Program-made: the position numbers and the translations under genes
Source: Onthophagus taurus
Lineage: Eukaryota; Arthropoda; Insecta; Coleoptera; Scarabaeidae
Assembly: GCF_036711975.1 (NCBI RefSeq)
Contig: NC_091976.1
Coordinates: 29,264,001-29,328,000 of the forward strand
Direction: 5' to 3'
Length of the DNA: 64,000 nucleotides
The notes under the pieces: model-generated
What the model saw: only the letters and a program-made list of their open reading frames with translations
What the model was told of the DNA's origin: nothing
Databases searched by the model: none
In this document: positions 1 through 11,500 of the stretch, piece by piece
How the letters are laid out: every line of letters begins with the position of its first letter
How positions within the stretch are numbered: the stretch's first letter is position 1

Positions 1-1776
1 ATCTCCTATATTTAGAATATTCCGCGGAAGTTTATGCACGAACTCGTCGAATTTTATCACGTAACTGTGGGATGCTTTTTCGGGAACACTCACTCATATC
101 ATCACTCGATACGATCGGCTTTTTTGAATGTAAATCGTCCGACTTCTTTGGCCTACTCCGCGTCGACGATGCTTGGGAATATTTCAACCGAATTTTTCAG
201 TGAATGTATTTCAAATCTACATAACTGCCTGCATGGGAAAACATAGAATTTTTTGCGAGATCTTTACCTTCACCGGGCGTCTTTAAATTTTATTTTAAAG
301 TATGATATCGAAATGTACTTTCTTGTATCCTCTACTCGCAGTTTGTCATTTTACTCCTTCCTTTAGAAATTGTTTCTGAGCACTAACAAACTCCCCAAGT
401 CCCAAAGGCAATCCTTCCGCAATTGCGTTGCTACAAATTGCACTTATGAATTTTAAAAAACCCACGTTTTTCTTTCATTCCTATAGAATATATCTGCATA
501 AATCTGCTCTTTTTAGAATAGAATATTTACGACAAATCCATTAAATAAAAATGTATGCATCAAAGGGATTTTTCTCATCTTTGCTGAAATGTTGTATAAA
601 TTGCTGAATTTGTTATTTTTCATATAAATAAATAACATCAATAAGTTACGTTCCATGTGTTACTGAAATTTGTTTCAACTAGAAAAGAAAGATTGAATTA
701 TTCATACCGGCATTTGGGTTAAATAAATACATCGACGTGAAAATATCGCTGTAGTTTTGCGTATGTCGTCGCTTTTCTTGATACAAGTGCATGTAAGAAC
801 ATTCCAAGGGTGCTGCACAGCGCCTCTTGTGGCGTATGCGAGCATTCCTGAAAGTCCTGAACCCTGCTCGAAATTACTTTGTCCTCGGTAATCGCCTAAT
901 GTGTTTCGACGGGACATTTTGACCGAAACTTTTCGCTGAACAAACAAGTTGAACTTAAATTAAGTCAAATTGACCATTTCCTTGTTACGTACCAAAAAAA
1001 TGTGGCATTGACACGAATTTTCGCGAATACACCGAATGTTATTTCTAGCGGAAATAACTCCCATTTCGAATTGTTTCAAGTAACAAAAACTCGGAATTGT
1101 AGAGCACGCATGATTTGATTAAAACGTCATCGCGTTTAACAAGAGCAAACAGTCTGAGTCATGAACATAATATACTGAAAATAAACTGTAAGTTATAAGA
1201 CGAGGCTTGTAAATATTTACGGGATTGGGCCGGGATGGATTGGAAAATATTATCCGCTGCGCACGCAAATTTCCTAAGTTTGTTTACGAATTCGCTTGAA
1301 AATAGATCGAAGTTTGATGTAGTTTAGAAACAAAACGCGATTGTTTACTAATACAAAATCACAATTACAAATTCAAACGATTCTATGTTCTTGGTTAAAT
1401 CAAGGTTAAAACAAATTTGTGGAATCGATAAAGAAGAGCGCATCGCGTTTTCGATTAGAAAATTAATTATACCACTACCCGTTATCGAGATATTACGTTC
1501 GAAATTTATGCGACGTTAATAGGCAATTTTGGCAATATTACCACTGATTTAAAACGGGCGTCGGATCCGTAAAAAGCGTCCCTATCGGAGGAAGGAGATC
1601 ATTATTTGCACGTATAATTTTAAAGCTGTCCCAACCGTGCCAACCCTAAATGATGAAAAGCATTCTAAATCGATTACATTTCGTTTTCAATTTGCATTAA
1701 ATCCGCAAATGAGTACTTTCCACTCCTATTCCATTTTTTTGGAACTAAACATTGTAAATATATCATTTTACTACTG
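1..1776. other. Non-coding, apparently single-copy
   Basis: AT-rich sequence with no recognisable domain in any frame. The short open frames here (70 and 81 codons) have no known motif, signal peptide or splice support. I see no repeat or RNA gene. Confidence 0.5.
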
Positions 1777-1778
1777 TA

Positions 1779-2102
1779 CAGGGTGTCCAAATTTCGATGG
1801 GTTTGCAGGGTATCTCAGTTATTATGAAAGATAGAAAGATTCTACGTGCACCATTGGATTCAACGTGAAAAAATCTATTAGAACCCGTTTTTACGTTTTC
1901 GGATAACCGAGATACAGGAGGTGTCTGCAAATCGTAAATTTCAAACACTCTCTGTATATCAAAAACGAAGAGGGCTATGAAAATTTGGTTTGCGCCATTG
2001 TAAGTTTCACAAAAAAGTAGCTCAGGTTCGCGAAAACCGCAACTTTCTATCTTTTATAATAACTGAGATACCCTGCAAACCCATCGAAATTTGGACACCC
2101 TG
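1779..2102. mobile_element. Mariner-type MITE with about 65-bp inverted ends
   Basis: A 324-bp element starts CAGGGTGTCCAAATTTCGAT and ends with its reverse complement. The inverted match continues inward for about 65 bp (to the CTTTCTAT segment near 2042). It is flanked on both sides by TA (1777-1778 and 2103-2104), the Tc1/mariner target duplication. There is no coding capacity, so it is a non-autonomous element that would depend on a transposase supplied elsewhere. The CAGGGTG end is shared with the larger elements at 39733 and 59255. Confidence 0.88.
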
Positions 2103-2104
2103 TA

Positions 2105-3689
2105 CAAAACGCTAGAATGGGCTCCAATTTGATGGGAGTGCTATATCTTTGTTATCTCAGATACTGGTTGGGCAAGCAGAGAGATGTTACTCCAGCTGCT
2201 TGCAAATCCAGAGTTGGCAAAATCCAACTTAGATGTCCCATAACTCTAAAAGTAATTTATGGCAAGTTCTGGTACAAAACCTCAAGCATCTAACTTTAAC
2301 AGCGGTGGTGAGGCGTTATCTTGTCAGGAACCTCATTATGATGTAGTGTTCTTTCCTGACACTGATCTTATCAAAGACTGTATGAGAATCCAAACGATGC
2401 CAAAGTTCTGGCGAAAAGTTGATACAAACATTAAGGATCTGTATTATAACATACAAGTCTTCGTCTCCAATCGCTGGATAAACACCTTGATAAGTTAATT
2501 CACTTCAAGGAATTAGTTCCATCGATAACTACACCTCATAGAAAAATTGAAGTAAATTACGCTTTTCAAAATATGCTTTAATAAAAGAAAAATTGCAGAA
2601 AATCTCAAGAATGAGTGGAAATGTGAAAGGCATTGAACACGACTGACGATAAAAAGCGAGCTTTTAACGAGCTATGGAAACTTCGGAAGCTTCACGTACA
2701 GTATAGGCCATCACGAAAGGTCGCTGAGCGAGTATGAAAAAAGGAGACCGCGTATCACGTTATGCTACGTTGGCCAAACGAATTCGAATGGCGCTCTAAA
2801 ATCGATGGCAAAATGCTGCCGACCGGATTAGAATAATCCAAAAAGCGAAGAGGAGTTGGAGATAATAGAAAATCCTGTTTGAAAAAAATTGTGAAGTGAA
2901 ATATTCTGGACTAAAAAGCTACACGGTAATGTGCGCAAACAGCATACAGTTATTAATCGTAATAGTGTACATTATTACTGGGGGGGGGTAATTCTATTGA
3001 TTATTATTGCTTCTACGGCATCAAAATCTTCGAAAGGAAGACGACAGCGAAGCAGTCACCCTGTGGAGATGAATGTCAAAGACGAAGTCCTAAATGATGC
3101 CTGTCTTAGAAGAGACGATGATTCGTGACTCCTTAGTAAACACCTTAGCCTCCACTTAAGATTGGCAGAAACCTTATAATATTGCTCCATAAACATATCT
3201 ACTAAGTAAGTGCTAATTTATCCTTGTCAACTTTTCCATTTGCCTCCTAATCACATCCTTTACTCCCAAAGTACTTATCCATGAACTCCCAAAAAGTAGA
3301 TTCCTGGAATCTCAAGGTCACAGCAATCTTCTCATGGCTCAATAACTTCTAATTCACCATCCTCAAAGGTGCTATTTTTGTCTACTCGACTCCTCAAGAT
3401 GAGGAATATCATACCTTTGCATATCCATAAATGCTTCTTTAACCATCTTTTCACAAATTAGCTAAGACATACACTTTGGAGACTCATATTGATGAAGCGA
3501 ACATCTAATATTGTTGTCTTGATCTGGATTGACTCTCCATCCTTAAAATAGTCTTGATTCCTGAAATCTTGAAGTCAAGGTTTCGTACTGTTTAACATTG
3601 AGGCTCTTATGTCGTATTCGGGTGTTTGACACATAATTAATTTATAATCATTGTTTCGAAATCTGTCGCAAGAGATAGAGCTGTCTCAA
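2105..3689. other. No supported gene; possible decayed coding remnants
   Basis: An open frame at 2259-2498 (+) and a second frame around 2645-2875 (+), interrupted by a stop, have protein-like composition. I recognise no domain. They could be pieces of a decayed mobile element, because retrotransposon relics follow immediately downstream. Confidence 0.3.
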
Positions 3690-4080
3690 GCTCTATCTGA
3701 GCTTGATAAATGGGGTGGAGATATGGAGATAGAAGAAGTAAGGCCTCTTAGAAGATGTGCAGACCAGATACTGGAGGTGGGTGTTGGGGTTGGCTTGTTC
3801 ATTGTAGTAGAAGGGCTACCAAAGTGCCTGATGATGGAGCGGGATGAGGCGGGGAAGAGGTTGGTAGCCAGGTTTAGGAGTGGAAATGAAGAAAGGCCCA
3901 ACAGATATTGGATGGAAGATGCTGATAGAGAGTGCAAGCTGTGTCGGGAGGGCTGGGAGTCTACACCATCTGCTGGTGGAGTGTAGTCAGTTGAGGAAGG
4001 AGGTGATGGATTGGAGACAGGTGTTGGGGAAGAGGACGGAGGGAATGAGATGGATGGGGGGTGATGGCAGAAAATTCTAG
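3690..4080 (+). pseudogene. Non-LTR retrotransposon C-terminal remnant, frameshifted
   Basis: Two overlapping frames (3651-3986 and 3880-4080) together show the end of a non-LTR retrotransposon polyprotein. The first holds an ARFRSGNE..NRYW segment followed by CKLC. The second continues with HHLLVEC, completing a C-x2-C...H-x4-C cysteine/histidine cluster of the type that closes many insect non-LTR reverse transcriptase ORFs. The two frames are joined by a shift near 3960. No reverse transcriptase domain remains upstream, so this is a 5'-truncated dead copy. Family placement rests on motif resemblance only. Confidence 0.55.
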
Positions 4081-4137
4081 GATTTAGATTAGTTATAGAT
4101 AATATTCTTTTTTTTAATATTGTAATCTTCTGCGGCC

Positions 4138-4663
4138 TAGATAAAGGTACCTCTGTCATACAAGCGGAACTGTGCGCTATCAAACTTGCTGCAGACTATA
4201 TTGTTGACTCCAATGAACGCGGTAAGTGTTACACTATTTATACAGACTAAGCGTTAAGCAGCGTTAAGTTAACGTCTGCACTAATAATGGACTGCCATCT
4301 AACACTGGAAGAAGCCACGAAATACAATCGTGTCACTATCCAATGAATCAAGGGGCACTCCGGCTCTACGGGTAACAAACATGCGGATAGACTGCCAAAG
4401 CGTGCTGCCAGCAGAGTTTCCTGTGCACTCGAGCCGATAATTACTCCTCATGAAGCTTCACTCACAATTTGAAGCTTGCAAACTCTCCTCTCTGTCGAGC
4501 CTGTGAACAGGACGACGAGACCGCTAGATACATCTTGTATGATTACCCCTTTCTAGCAGATCTCAGAATGAGGACGCTCGGGGAGGCATGGCCGACCACA
4601 GATGATATCAGGAAGTTACCACTGAGTGATATCTTGGCCTTCGACAAATCCCTAGGCTATTGA
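4138..4663 (+). pseudogene. Non-LTR retrotransposon RNase H and C-terminal remnant
   Basis: Translated on the + strand, this gives the RNase H tail of a second non-LTR element. The segments visible are a VIQAELCAIKLA block, an IYTD block followed by ALSSV, an IKGHSGSTGNKHAD block, and a C-terminal CRACEQDDETARYILYDYP..LADLR zinc-cluster-like region ending at the stop near 4663. In-frame stops after IYTD and before IKGHSG, plus a break before 4469, show it is inactive. It is probably not from the same element as the remnant just upstream, because both are C-terminal ends. Confidence 0.72.
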
Positions 4664-6342
4664 TGTGAAAAGAGATAATGTTGGGAGTATGCACACACAT
4701 ACATCTTCAGCAGACAAAAAATTATTATTAATTAACAACTGATGATATTCTTTTGGTTCAAAAAATCGAATTTAAAATAAACGAGTTTGTATAAAAATTA
4801 TCACAGGATGCGCTTTTGAAACTAGAAAAATTGCATTGGCTAAAGTAATTTTTCACCAGGCGTAAAATTTTATAATTGAATTTACGCTTCTACTCATCTC
4901 GTAGGCGGCATGAAAGCGAGTGACCACGGTTCACTCCCCGTTGTCCGTAGCCATAATTAAATTACATTGCAGCTGTATAACCCGAGAGCATCGACGTGAC
5001 TCCCAATTCGACTCCATCACCTCCACCGACTCCAATTTACCGTTAACAGGAGCGTCGGTTTCAATCCAATGGCCAAAACAACGACACGAGTGCGCCTGTC
5101 GTTTCGCGGAAGTCCACACATTCCTTCCAAGTCGCACGGTCTGTATATCAAAGCGAAATATCGCCGTTTGAAAATTCGGTTTGATTTGTAGGTGGCCGCC
5201 GCTGCCGCCTCTACGTGATCGGGGGGTCATTATTTAGGGGGAAAAATGTTGATTTATTTGGGGGAGCGTGCGCGAGCAAATGGAGCTGTCCGGCTAGCGA
5301 ACGGATAGAATTGTTATTCGGACGAGAAAATACTTTATCTGTAAATAGGATGCTGCGCACCGCGTCGTCTCGATCGTTTTCTGGCCCTTCCACGTCTCTT
5401 GCTCCTTCCTGCCGGGTCATCCCGTCGCCCGCTGAAAGAAATTGCATTTTCCGATAAGGTTTTTATCCTGAAAGTTAAATCTCCTCCACCTTAATGGGAT
5501 ACGAAACATATAAAAAAGATACTTTATGTTTTGTTGTAATTTTTAATAGTCTTTGGTTTTGGCAGTTTATGTTGTTCCAATTTCACCCTCCGTCGATCGA
5601 GCAATTACGGAAAATTGGTGTACAGGTCGAAACCTTGATTTAACGGTTCTTCCCACCTTGATTTAGCTGCGCAATTCGAATGATTACGCGAATCAGTCTT
5701 CCTGAAATGGTGACTGCACATGCAGGTACTGATCATACAATGTACGGCAATTATTTACATATACCGAGAGATAAATGGACCACTCTCTTTAACGGAAAAT
5801 TAATTAAAGCTTGCCCCATCGGACAAAGCAGGGGATTTTGTCCTATTGAGCATAGTATATTTCGATCGATGAGATTTCCGGGGCAATTCGATCCTTTGAC
5901 AAACTGCCGTCGAATTTTGTTAAATAAACCGTTCTATAGAGACGCATTCAAATGTGTCCTCGACCATATTTCAAAGCGTTTTACATCTCCATCTGCAAAA
6001 ACGATGTCTGATGCGAAGAGAAGTAGAGGAAACTCTCGCACACTGACTTATGTTTTATTCAGTACTCACCGTCAGTCTTGCCATATACGAAAACAACGGC
6101 GGTAATAGCTAGAAGCGCCGTCGTCTCTTCTTTTCGAGACGGTGTGTCGGCAAAGCTTCTCCACTTAAAACTTTTTCTTGACTTTCCGCCACACGTCAGT
6201 ATCTGGCGAGATGTAAAACAACTACCTGCTAATGGCAGGTTAGTTTTACAGAACTTGCTGAAAATCAATTCTTATTCGAAAATAAAAGTAAAAACAAAGT
6301 TGAAAGCACTTTCCAACTATCTATCTTTACGAACTAAAATAC
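4664..6342. other. No supported gene; partly CpG-rich
   Basis: The stretch 4860-5460 is richer in CG than its surroundings and has overlapping open frames on both strands, a sign of composition rather than coding. The 141-codon frame at 5680-6105 (+) has no recognisable domain. A minus-strand frame at about 6085-6268 ends in a good splice-donor sequence (GACGGTGAGTAC), but no partner exon was found. A small hairpin lies at 6212-6250. Confidence 0.4.
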
Positions 6343-7000
6343 CTTCTTGCGGAACAAAGTAGACTTTTAGAAATTTTTCAATAAAAGTTAAAAGATGAAT
6401 AAGAAAAAGCAGAAAACGAGTATTAGCAATGAAGTTAATATGTTGAATAAACCAGACCAGATCTGGTAAGGGTTCAGATTTTTATAGAATGTTAGAAATT
6501 ATTCTGACCAATTCGAAAATACAAGAAAATATCTGGAAAAATATAAACAACTCCCAGTTTTCATAAAAAAACTGTGGAATCATAAACAAGAAAAGTTTAG
6601 GATTATTCTGATCAAGCTCAAAACTACAAGAAAATATCAAAAATTATACTGGCCATGTTCCAAATGGTTCTAGTGTTAATGCAACATAACACTTTTCTAT
6701 TGCACTAAAACTAGAAGTAACACTAGCACTATCACTAGAACTAACACAAGACCGACAATCAAGCTCAAAACTTCAAGAAAATATCAAAAATTATACTGGC
6801 CATGTTCCGAATTTCAAAAAAATGTCTATAATTGCATTGACAAAATTCTGGCTGCAAGCAGCGTTACCAACCTCAGAAGTTATAAATATGGTACAGTTGT
6901 CAAAAAATTATGGTACTTTAACAAAAATTGTGGTACTTATAAATTACATTTATTTCAACCCCCCCCTTTAATACCAAAAATCTAGATCGTATCTTAAGAC
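6343..7000. repeat. Dispersed degenerate repeat family E
   Basis: Contains recurring short modules such as TTATTCTGA(C/T)CAA and AAAATATCAAAAATTATACTGGCC, repeated several times here and again at 9229-9685, 11040-11500 and, inverted, at 15636-15722. The first 114 bp (6343-6456) recur in direct orientation at 9572-9685. A partial satellite-A hairpin copy is embedded near 6670-6765. Probably the body of a decayed mobile element that carries satellite A. Confidence 0.6.
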
Positions 7001-7420
7001 CGAATAGAGATATAACGATGAAATAACAAACATTTTAAAGCAAATTTAATTCAGTGTGCCGAAAATAATTTCTTATTTTCCATAAACTTGGTCGTTATGA
7101 TTTCTTCAACTTAACTCTGCATGTTTCATTGTGATGTTGTGTTTATTATTAAAAAATCGTATCTCAAGAACGAATTGAAATACATCGATGCTTACTTTCC
7201 ATAAGTCACGTTCATACAATTTCTTAGTTTTCAACTATTCATTTTTATTTACATTGTAACAGAACAAATTTAATGCATGATACCTCAAGAACTAATTGAG
7301 ATATAAAGATGTAATAAAAAGCAGTTTAAAGCAAATTTAATGAAGATTTAGTGTGCCAAAAAGAATTTCGTTAAAATATTTTAAACCTATCTCTAAATGT
7401 TTGTCGGTTACAAAGAACGA
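6970..7420 (-). repeat. Diverged satellite-D-like copies
   Basis: Blocks such as AATTGAGATAT and TTTTAAAGCAAATTTAAT match the reverse-strand form of satellite D (see 50812-55345), but with substantial divergence. This is an old dispersed fragment of about one to one and a half monomers. Confidence 0.5.
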
Positions 7421-7492
7421 ATTTAAATACAGTGTATTTCATTTAAGATGCAATACACAACAATATATGGCCATAGAAGTCAGGGTGCACCT

Positions 7493-7512
7493 ACTTACTT
7501 ACTTACTTACTT
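7493..7512 (+). repeat. (ACTT)5 microsatellite
   Basis: Five uninterrupted ACTT units. Confidence 0.95.
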
Positions 7513-7639
7513 TACAACATGTTTGAATGTTTCTAGTTCTAGGTTTAATGTTAGTTGTAGTGACAGTGGTAGGTAGCGCTAGTTAACATAAGATCACTAT
7601 GTTGCATATTTTTATTGAACTAAAACTAGAACTAACACT

Positions 7640-7917
7640 AGACCTAGAACTAGAAAGTATTGGGTTTAACCGCACGTCTCTCAAGACGGCTAAACCCGAA
7701 TGTTTCTAGTTCTAGGTCTAGTGTTAGTTCTAGTTTTACACTATCACTATTACTAGAACTAACACAAGACCTACAACTAGAATCATTCGGGCTTAGCCGT
7801 CTTGAGAGACGTGCGGTTAAATCCGAATGTTTCTAGTTCTAAGTCTAGTATTAGTTTCAGTTTTACACTAGCACTATTACTAGAACTAGCACAAGACCGA
7901 GACTGATCAGATACCTT
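7640..7917. repeat. Satellite A, short outlying cluster
   Basis: About two diverged monomers of the hairpin satellite (GTCTTGAGAGACGTG core flanked by TTTAGCCG/CGGCTAAA, then the TCTAGTTCTA... arms). The first core reads in the opposite orientation to the second. The cluster is cut on its right by insertion of the transposon at 7921. Confidence 0.85.
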
Positions 7918-7920
7918 ATA

Positions 7921-9227
7921 CAGGCTGTCCGCCAGGAAGGTATACCACTTTGTTTGTTTATAATTTTTGATTAACTGAAAGAGAATGGATCTTATATTGA
8001 TAAATGTTTTATTTAATGTCAGCAATTATGTATGGAATACAATATCAGATAAATGTCCGCCTCTGTTAGCCTCACAAATGCGAGCCCTTTTGAGCACTTT
8101 TTTTCATTACATTCTCATACATTTCACGCGGTATTTCATTAATTTCATCACGAATATTTTGTTTGAGTTGCTCCAACGTTTCTGGTTTGTTTGCATAAAC
8201 GCTGCTTTTCAGATATCCCCACAAAAAGAAGTCCGGAGCAGTCAAATCAGGCGACCGTGGAGGCCAATCAACATCACCATTTCTTGAAATATCTTGTTGT
8301 GGAAAGAGGTCTCGCAGTAATTCCATTGTAATCCTGGCTGTATGCGATGTGGCACCGTCTTGTTGATACCACATGTTAATCAAGCCCAAAGCATGCAGTT
8401 GTGGCGTTTAAAAGTTTTCAATCATATCACGATATTCATTGCTCCCCATTGACAGTTACCGTTACGCCGTTTTCAGTTTTAAAGAAGTAAGATACAATGA
8501 TTCCTCCTAACCAAATTGCACACCAGACTGTCACTTTTAATGGATGCAAAGGTGACTGATGAATAATTTGAGGGTTTTCCATTGCCCAGAACCGACTATT
8601 CTGTTTATTCACATATCCATTCAAATGAAAATGTGCCTCGTCACTCATTATGATTTTTTCATGAAAATCGGGGTTGTCATGGCCGAGCTGTAACATCCTA
8701 TTGGCATATGTACGGCGGCGTAAATGGTCTTCTGGAAGAAGCTCTTGTGTCAACTAAATCTTAAATGGAAACAAATGCAAATCCTTGTGCAAAATTGTGG
8801 CCAAAGTTGTTCTTTGAAGACCAAGCTCCTGAGCACGGCATCGAATTGAGGTTGATTGATTGTTTTGAACACTTTCTTGAGCAGCAGTAATGTTTTCAGC
8901 CGATCTTGCAGTACGTTGTGGTCCATGCTTGGGCCTATCAGCTACAGTTCCTCTTTCTTCGAAATCATTCACTACACGATAAATAGTGCGTCTTGTTGGC
9001 ACGTTGTTTCCCCCAAAAATTTCACGTAACTTTCTCATCGTCACAGTAATCGATGATTGATTTTGATAAAATGTTTTAACGATTAAAACACGTTGGTTTA
9101 CCGAATATTTTTCCATAATAAGTTTGCCACGTCTCTACTTCACGACTGCCAAATATGAACTGTCAAGACTAATGTTTACCAAAATGGCGGCAAAACAAAG
9201 TAGTATACCTTCCCGGCGGACACCCGG
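7921..9227 (-). mobile_element. Degenerate DD41D Tc1/mariner-type transposon
   Basis: A 1307-bp element flanked by TA on both sides (7919-7920 and 9228-9229). The ends are CAGGCTGTCCGCCAGGAAGG (left) and, read on the other strand, CCGGGTGTCCGCCGGGAAGG (right), continuing as inverted repeats of about 28 bp or slightly more. It encodes a broken transposase on the minus strand. Its right flank lies in repeat family E and its left flank in satellite A, so it inserted into pre-existing repeats. Confidence 0.9.
8072..9116 (-). pseudogene. DD41D transposase, broken
   Basis: Reading from 9116 down: an N-terminal helix-turn-helix region (about 120 codons), then an in-frame TAG at about 8754-8756. Next comes a segment to 8436 with the first catalytic aspartate (MSDEAHFHLNG) and the NKQNSRFWA block. 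A frameshift follows near 8436-8445, with a further in-frame stop near 8405. The last segment, from 8389, carries the second aspartate (YQQDGATSH) and the third (SPDLTAPD, spaced 41 residues), followed by FFLWGYLKSSVY. The domain order is that of Tc1/mariner-superfamily DDD transposases. Two stops and one frameshift make it non-functional. It is clearly related to, but well diverged from, the open transposase at 59714-60799. Confidence 0.9.
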
Positions 9228-9228
9228 T

Positions 9229-9685
9229 ACAAGAAATCTTTAGAATTATTCTGATCAAGCCCAAAACTTCAAGAAAATATCAAAAATTGTACTGGCCATG
9301 TGCCGAATTTCAAGATAAGGTGTAGAATTACATTGGCAAAATTCTGAACTGCAAGAAAAAGTCTGTAATGATACTCCAAACTTTAGAAAAAGTCAGAAAT
9401 TGTCTAAACGAAATCCAAATTAGCACAGAATGTTGCAGTTGCATTGGTTAATATCAAGAATACAAAAGCAAGTCTAAAATGACCATGAACCCTTAAACGG
9501 TGGAATCTTCATGGGATAGATGAGGTAGGAAAGATACTACAAATCCATATAAATAAGAAGTAACAAATACTTTCTTCTAGAACAAAGTAGTTTTAGAAAT
9601 TTATCAATAAAAGTTAAAAATTGAATAAAAACAAAAACCAGAAAACGAGTACTAACAATGAAGTTAATATGTTGAATAAACCAGA
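9229..9685. repeat. Repeat family E, second block
   Basis: Continues family E to the right of the inserted transposon (GATCAAGCCCAAAACTTCAA and related modules). It ends with a 114-bp segment (9572-9685) that repeats 6343-6456 in direct orientation with moderate divergence. Confidence 0.6.
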
Positions 9686-10690
9686 TGCGTTCGATGTAAA
9701 TGCCTTTTCGGGTGTCCGCGCGGACGTAGTAAATCGTGGTTGCGACGCCAGCATTGGCCCCCCTATTGGGCGGCGGGTTAATTATATTCGGCGCTATTTT
9801 CGACATAAAATCCATTTACAAGTTTATTACACTCCACGGTGCGATAGAGGTTTAATTTACGTTATCCCGATTTTGCGCCGGTATTAATAGCGGGGTCGAC
9901 CGGGACGAACTCGCAGATATCGTCTCCGGAACGCAAATACAGCCGGGTTTATCCTCCTGTCATATTCTCTGTTTGTTTTTCACTTGAGGACACTTCCATG
10001 ACAATAAGTGGGGCACCGCATTATACGAATGCGGGCTCCCCATCATGATTCGAGGATTTAGAGGAAGCTTTCTGTGTTGTTAAGATTTTTCTTTTGAAAA
10101 AAAAAAGAAAATGATTCTTGGATAAATTTGATTTTACAGTTATGTAGTTTGTTTGGTATTAAGTTAATATATGCAAGTGAGGTTAGACCGAGTGCATAAC
10201 TTTAACGAAACTTTCGAAAGGGTACAATACGTTGGAATTGTAGTAGTTGCTGAGTTTGTAACCATATTGGACTTGATTGTATGTTAACTAACAACACATA
10301 GGAGATAGTTTTATTATTAACGTGGCGAGTTTGAGTTGGATGCCACAAAGTTTATGATAAAGCAAAAATTTATTTCAATAGGTAACAATAATAATAGTAA
10401 TTTGTAATTGTGGCAGAACTATCCGAATTTAGTCTTAGTTTGCAATCGTTATTAAACTTAGGTCGACGCGTCGCAGACTTAAACCGTACGAATCCATCCA
10501 GCTGCAGAGCTGTCTCGCAGGAAATTGCCTTTTGAAGTAATCGGATTAAACGAGCCTTCATCGTGACTTTGGTATGAGTTGCTATACCCAGATGGATTTG
10601 GAATTCATGGCTCCACGATTCTATAACACCCCACAAAGTTCATATTCCTCCAAGAACTACGCTTCAGTAACAATACCTTTTTTTGTTATA
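9686..10690. other. No supported gene; CpG-rich left half
   Basis: The stretch 9700-9960 has many CG dinucleotides and a palindromic GTCCGCGCGGAC at about 9714. No frame shows a known domain; the 88-codon frames on each strand overlap other frames and are not convincing. Confidence 0.45.
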
Positions 10691-11500
10691 AACCTATTTA
10701 TTCATACAGGTTAACTAAACTTCAATCTTCTCTTGATCTTTATTTGGATAAATTTAAAGTGTTAATAGAACTATATAAGTATGCTTCACTTTTAAGTAGG
10801 CTTAATTGCACTTATAGGATTCTTTACGCTAAGAACAAGTCTGTAAATACACTGGCAAAACTCCAGGATTTATCGAAATGTCTACAATTATGCTGTATAG
10901 ATGACATAATGCAAGCAAAACTTTGGAATTACTCTGATTGGAGTCGAAAGGGATTTTGGACATATTTTCGACAAAATCCAAAATTCACCAAACGTCATGA
11001 ATTAATCTGGCAGTATTTCAAACTACAAGAAAATGACTCAAATTAACAAGATTCTACATTGCGATGAAAATTGTAAAATTAAGTAAGCAGGACTCAGAAT
11101 TGTTCTGGCCAAGCTCGAAATTTTGCAGAAATATTGGAAACTATTCTGTAAAGGTTAGAAAAAATAGCAAGAAAAGGTTTGGAATTACTTTCTTTACCTA
11201 AAGTCCAAACTTTAGCTAAATCTTCAAAAACAAATTCATGAAAATATAAGAAACTACGCAATCAAGACTACAGACATTATAAAAAAGTCTCTACAGTCAT
11301 CGGTCAGAAATTATTCTGACCGATGCTAAAATACAAGAAAATATTTGGAAAGAATATAGAAAACTCGCCGTTTTGATAAAAATCTGTGGAATCAAAATGA
11401 TCATAAATAAGAAAAGTTTAGTATTATTCTGAGCAAGCCCAAAACTTCAAGAAAATATCAAAAATTATACTGGCCATGTTCCAAATGATTCTAGTGACTA
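10691..11500. repeat. Repeat family E, third block
   Basis: From about 11040 the family E modules are plain (GAATTATTCTGA, GAAAATATCAAAAATTATACTGGCC), leading directly into satellite A at about 11500. The preceding 10691-11040 resembles the same modules weakly and holds a 100-codon frame that I regard as a chance product of this repeat. Confidence 0.5.

Noticed and set aside
5211..5457. Opposing frames of about 80 codons on both strands
   Set aside because: Mirror-image open frames in a CpG-rich segment are expected from base composition.
5680..6105. 141-codon open frame
   Set aside because: No domain, signal peptide, membrane segment or splice partner, and an overlapping frame on the other strand. 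Length alone is weak evidence.
6085..6268. Minus-strand candidate exon ending in GACGGTGAGTAC
   Set aside because: A good donor site after a short hydrophobic stretch, but no nearby start suited to a signal peptide and no downstream exon could be found.
10744..11046. 100-codon frame
   Set aside because: Overlaps family E repeat modules and has no domain.
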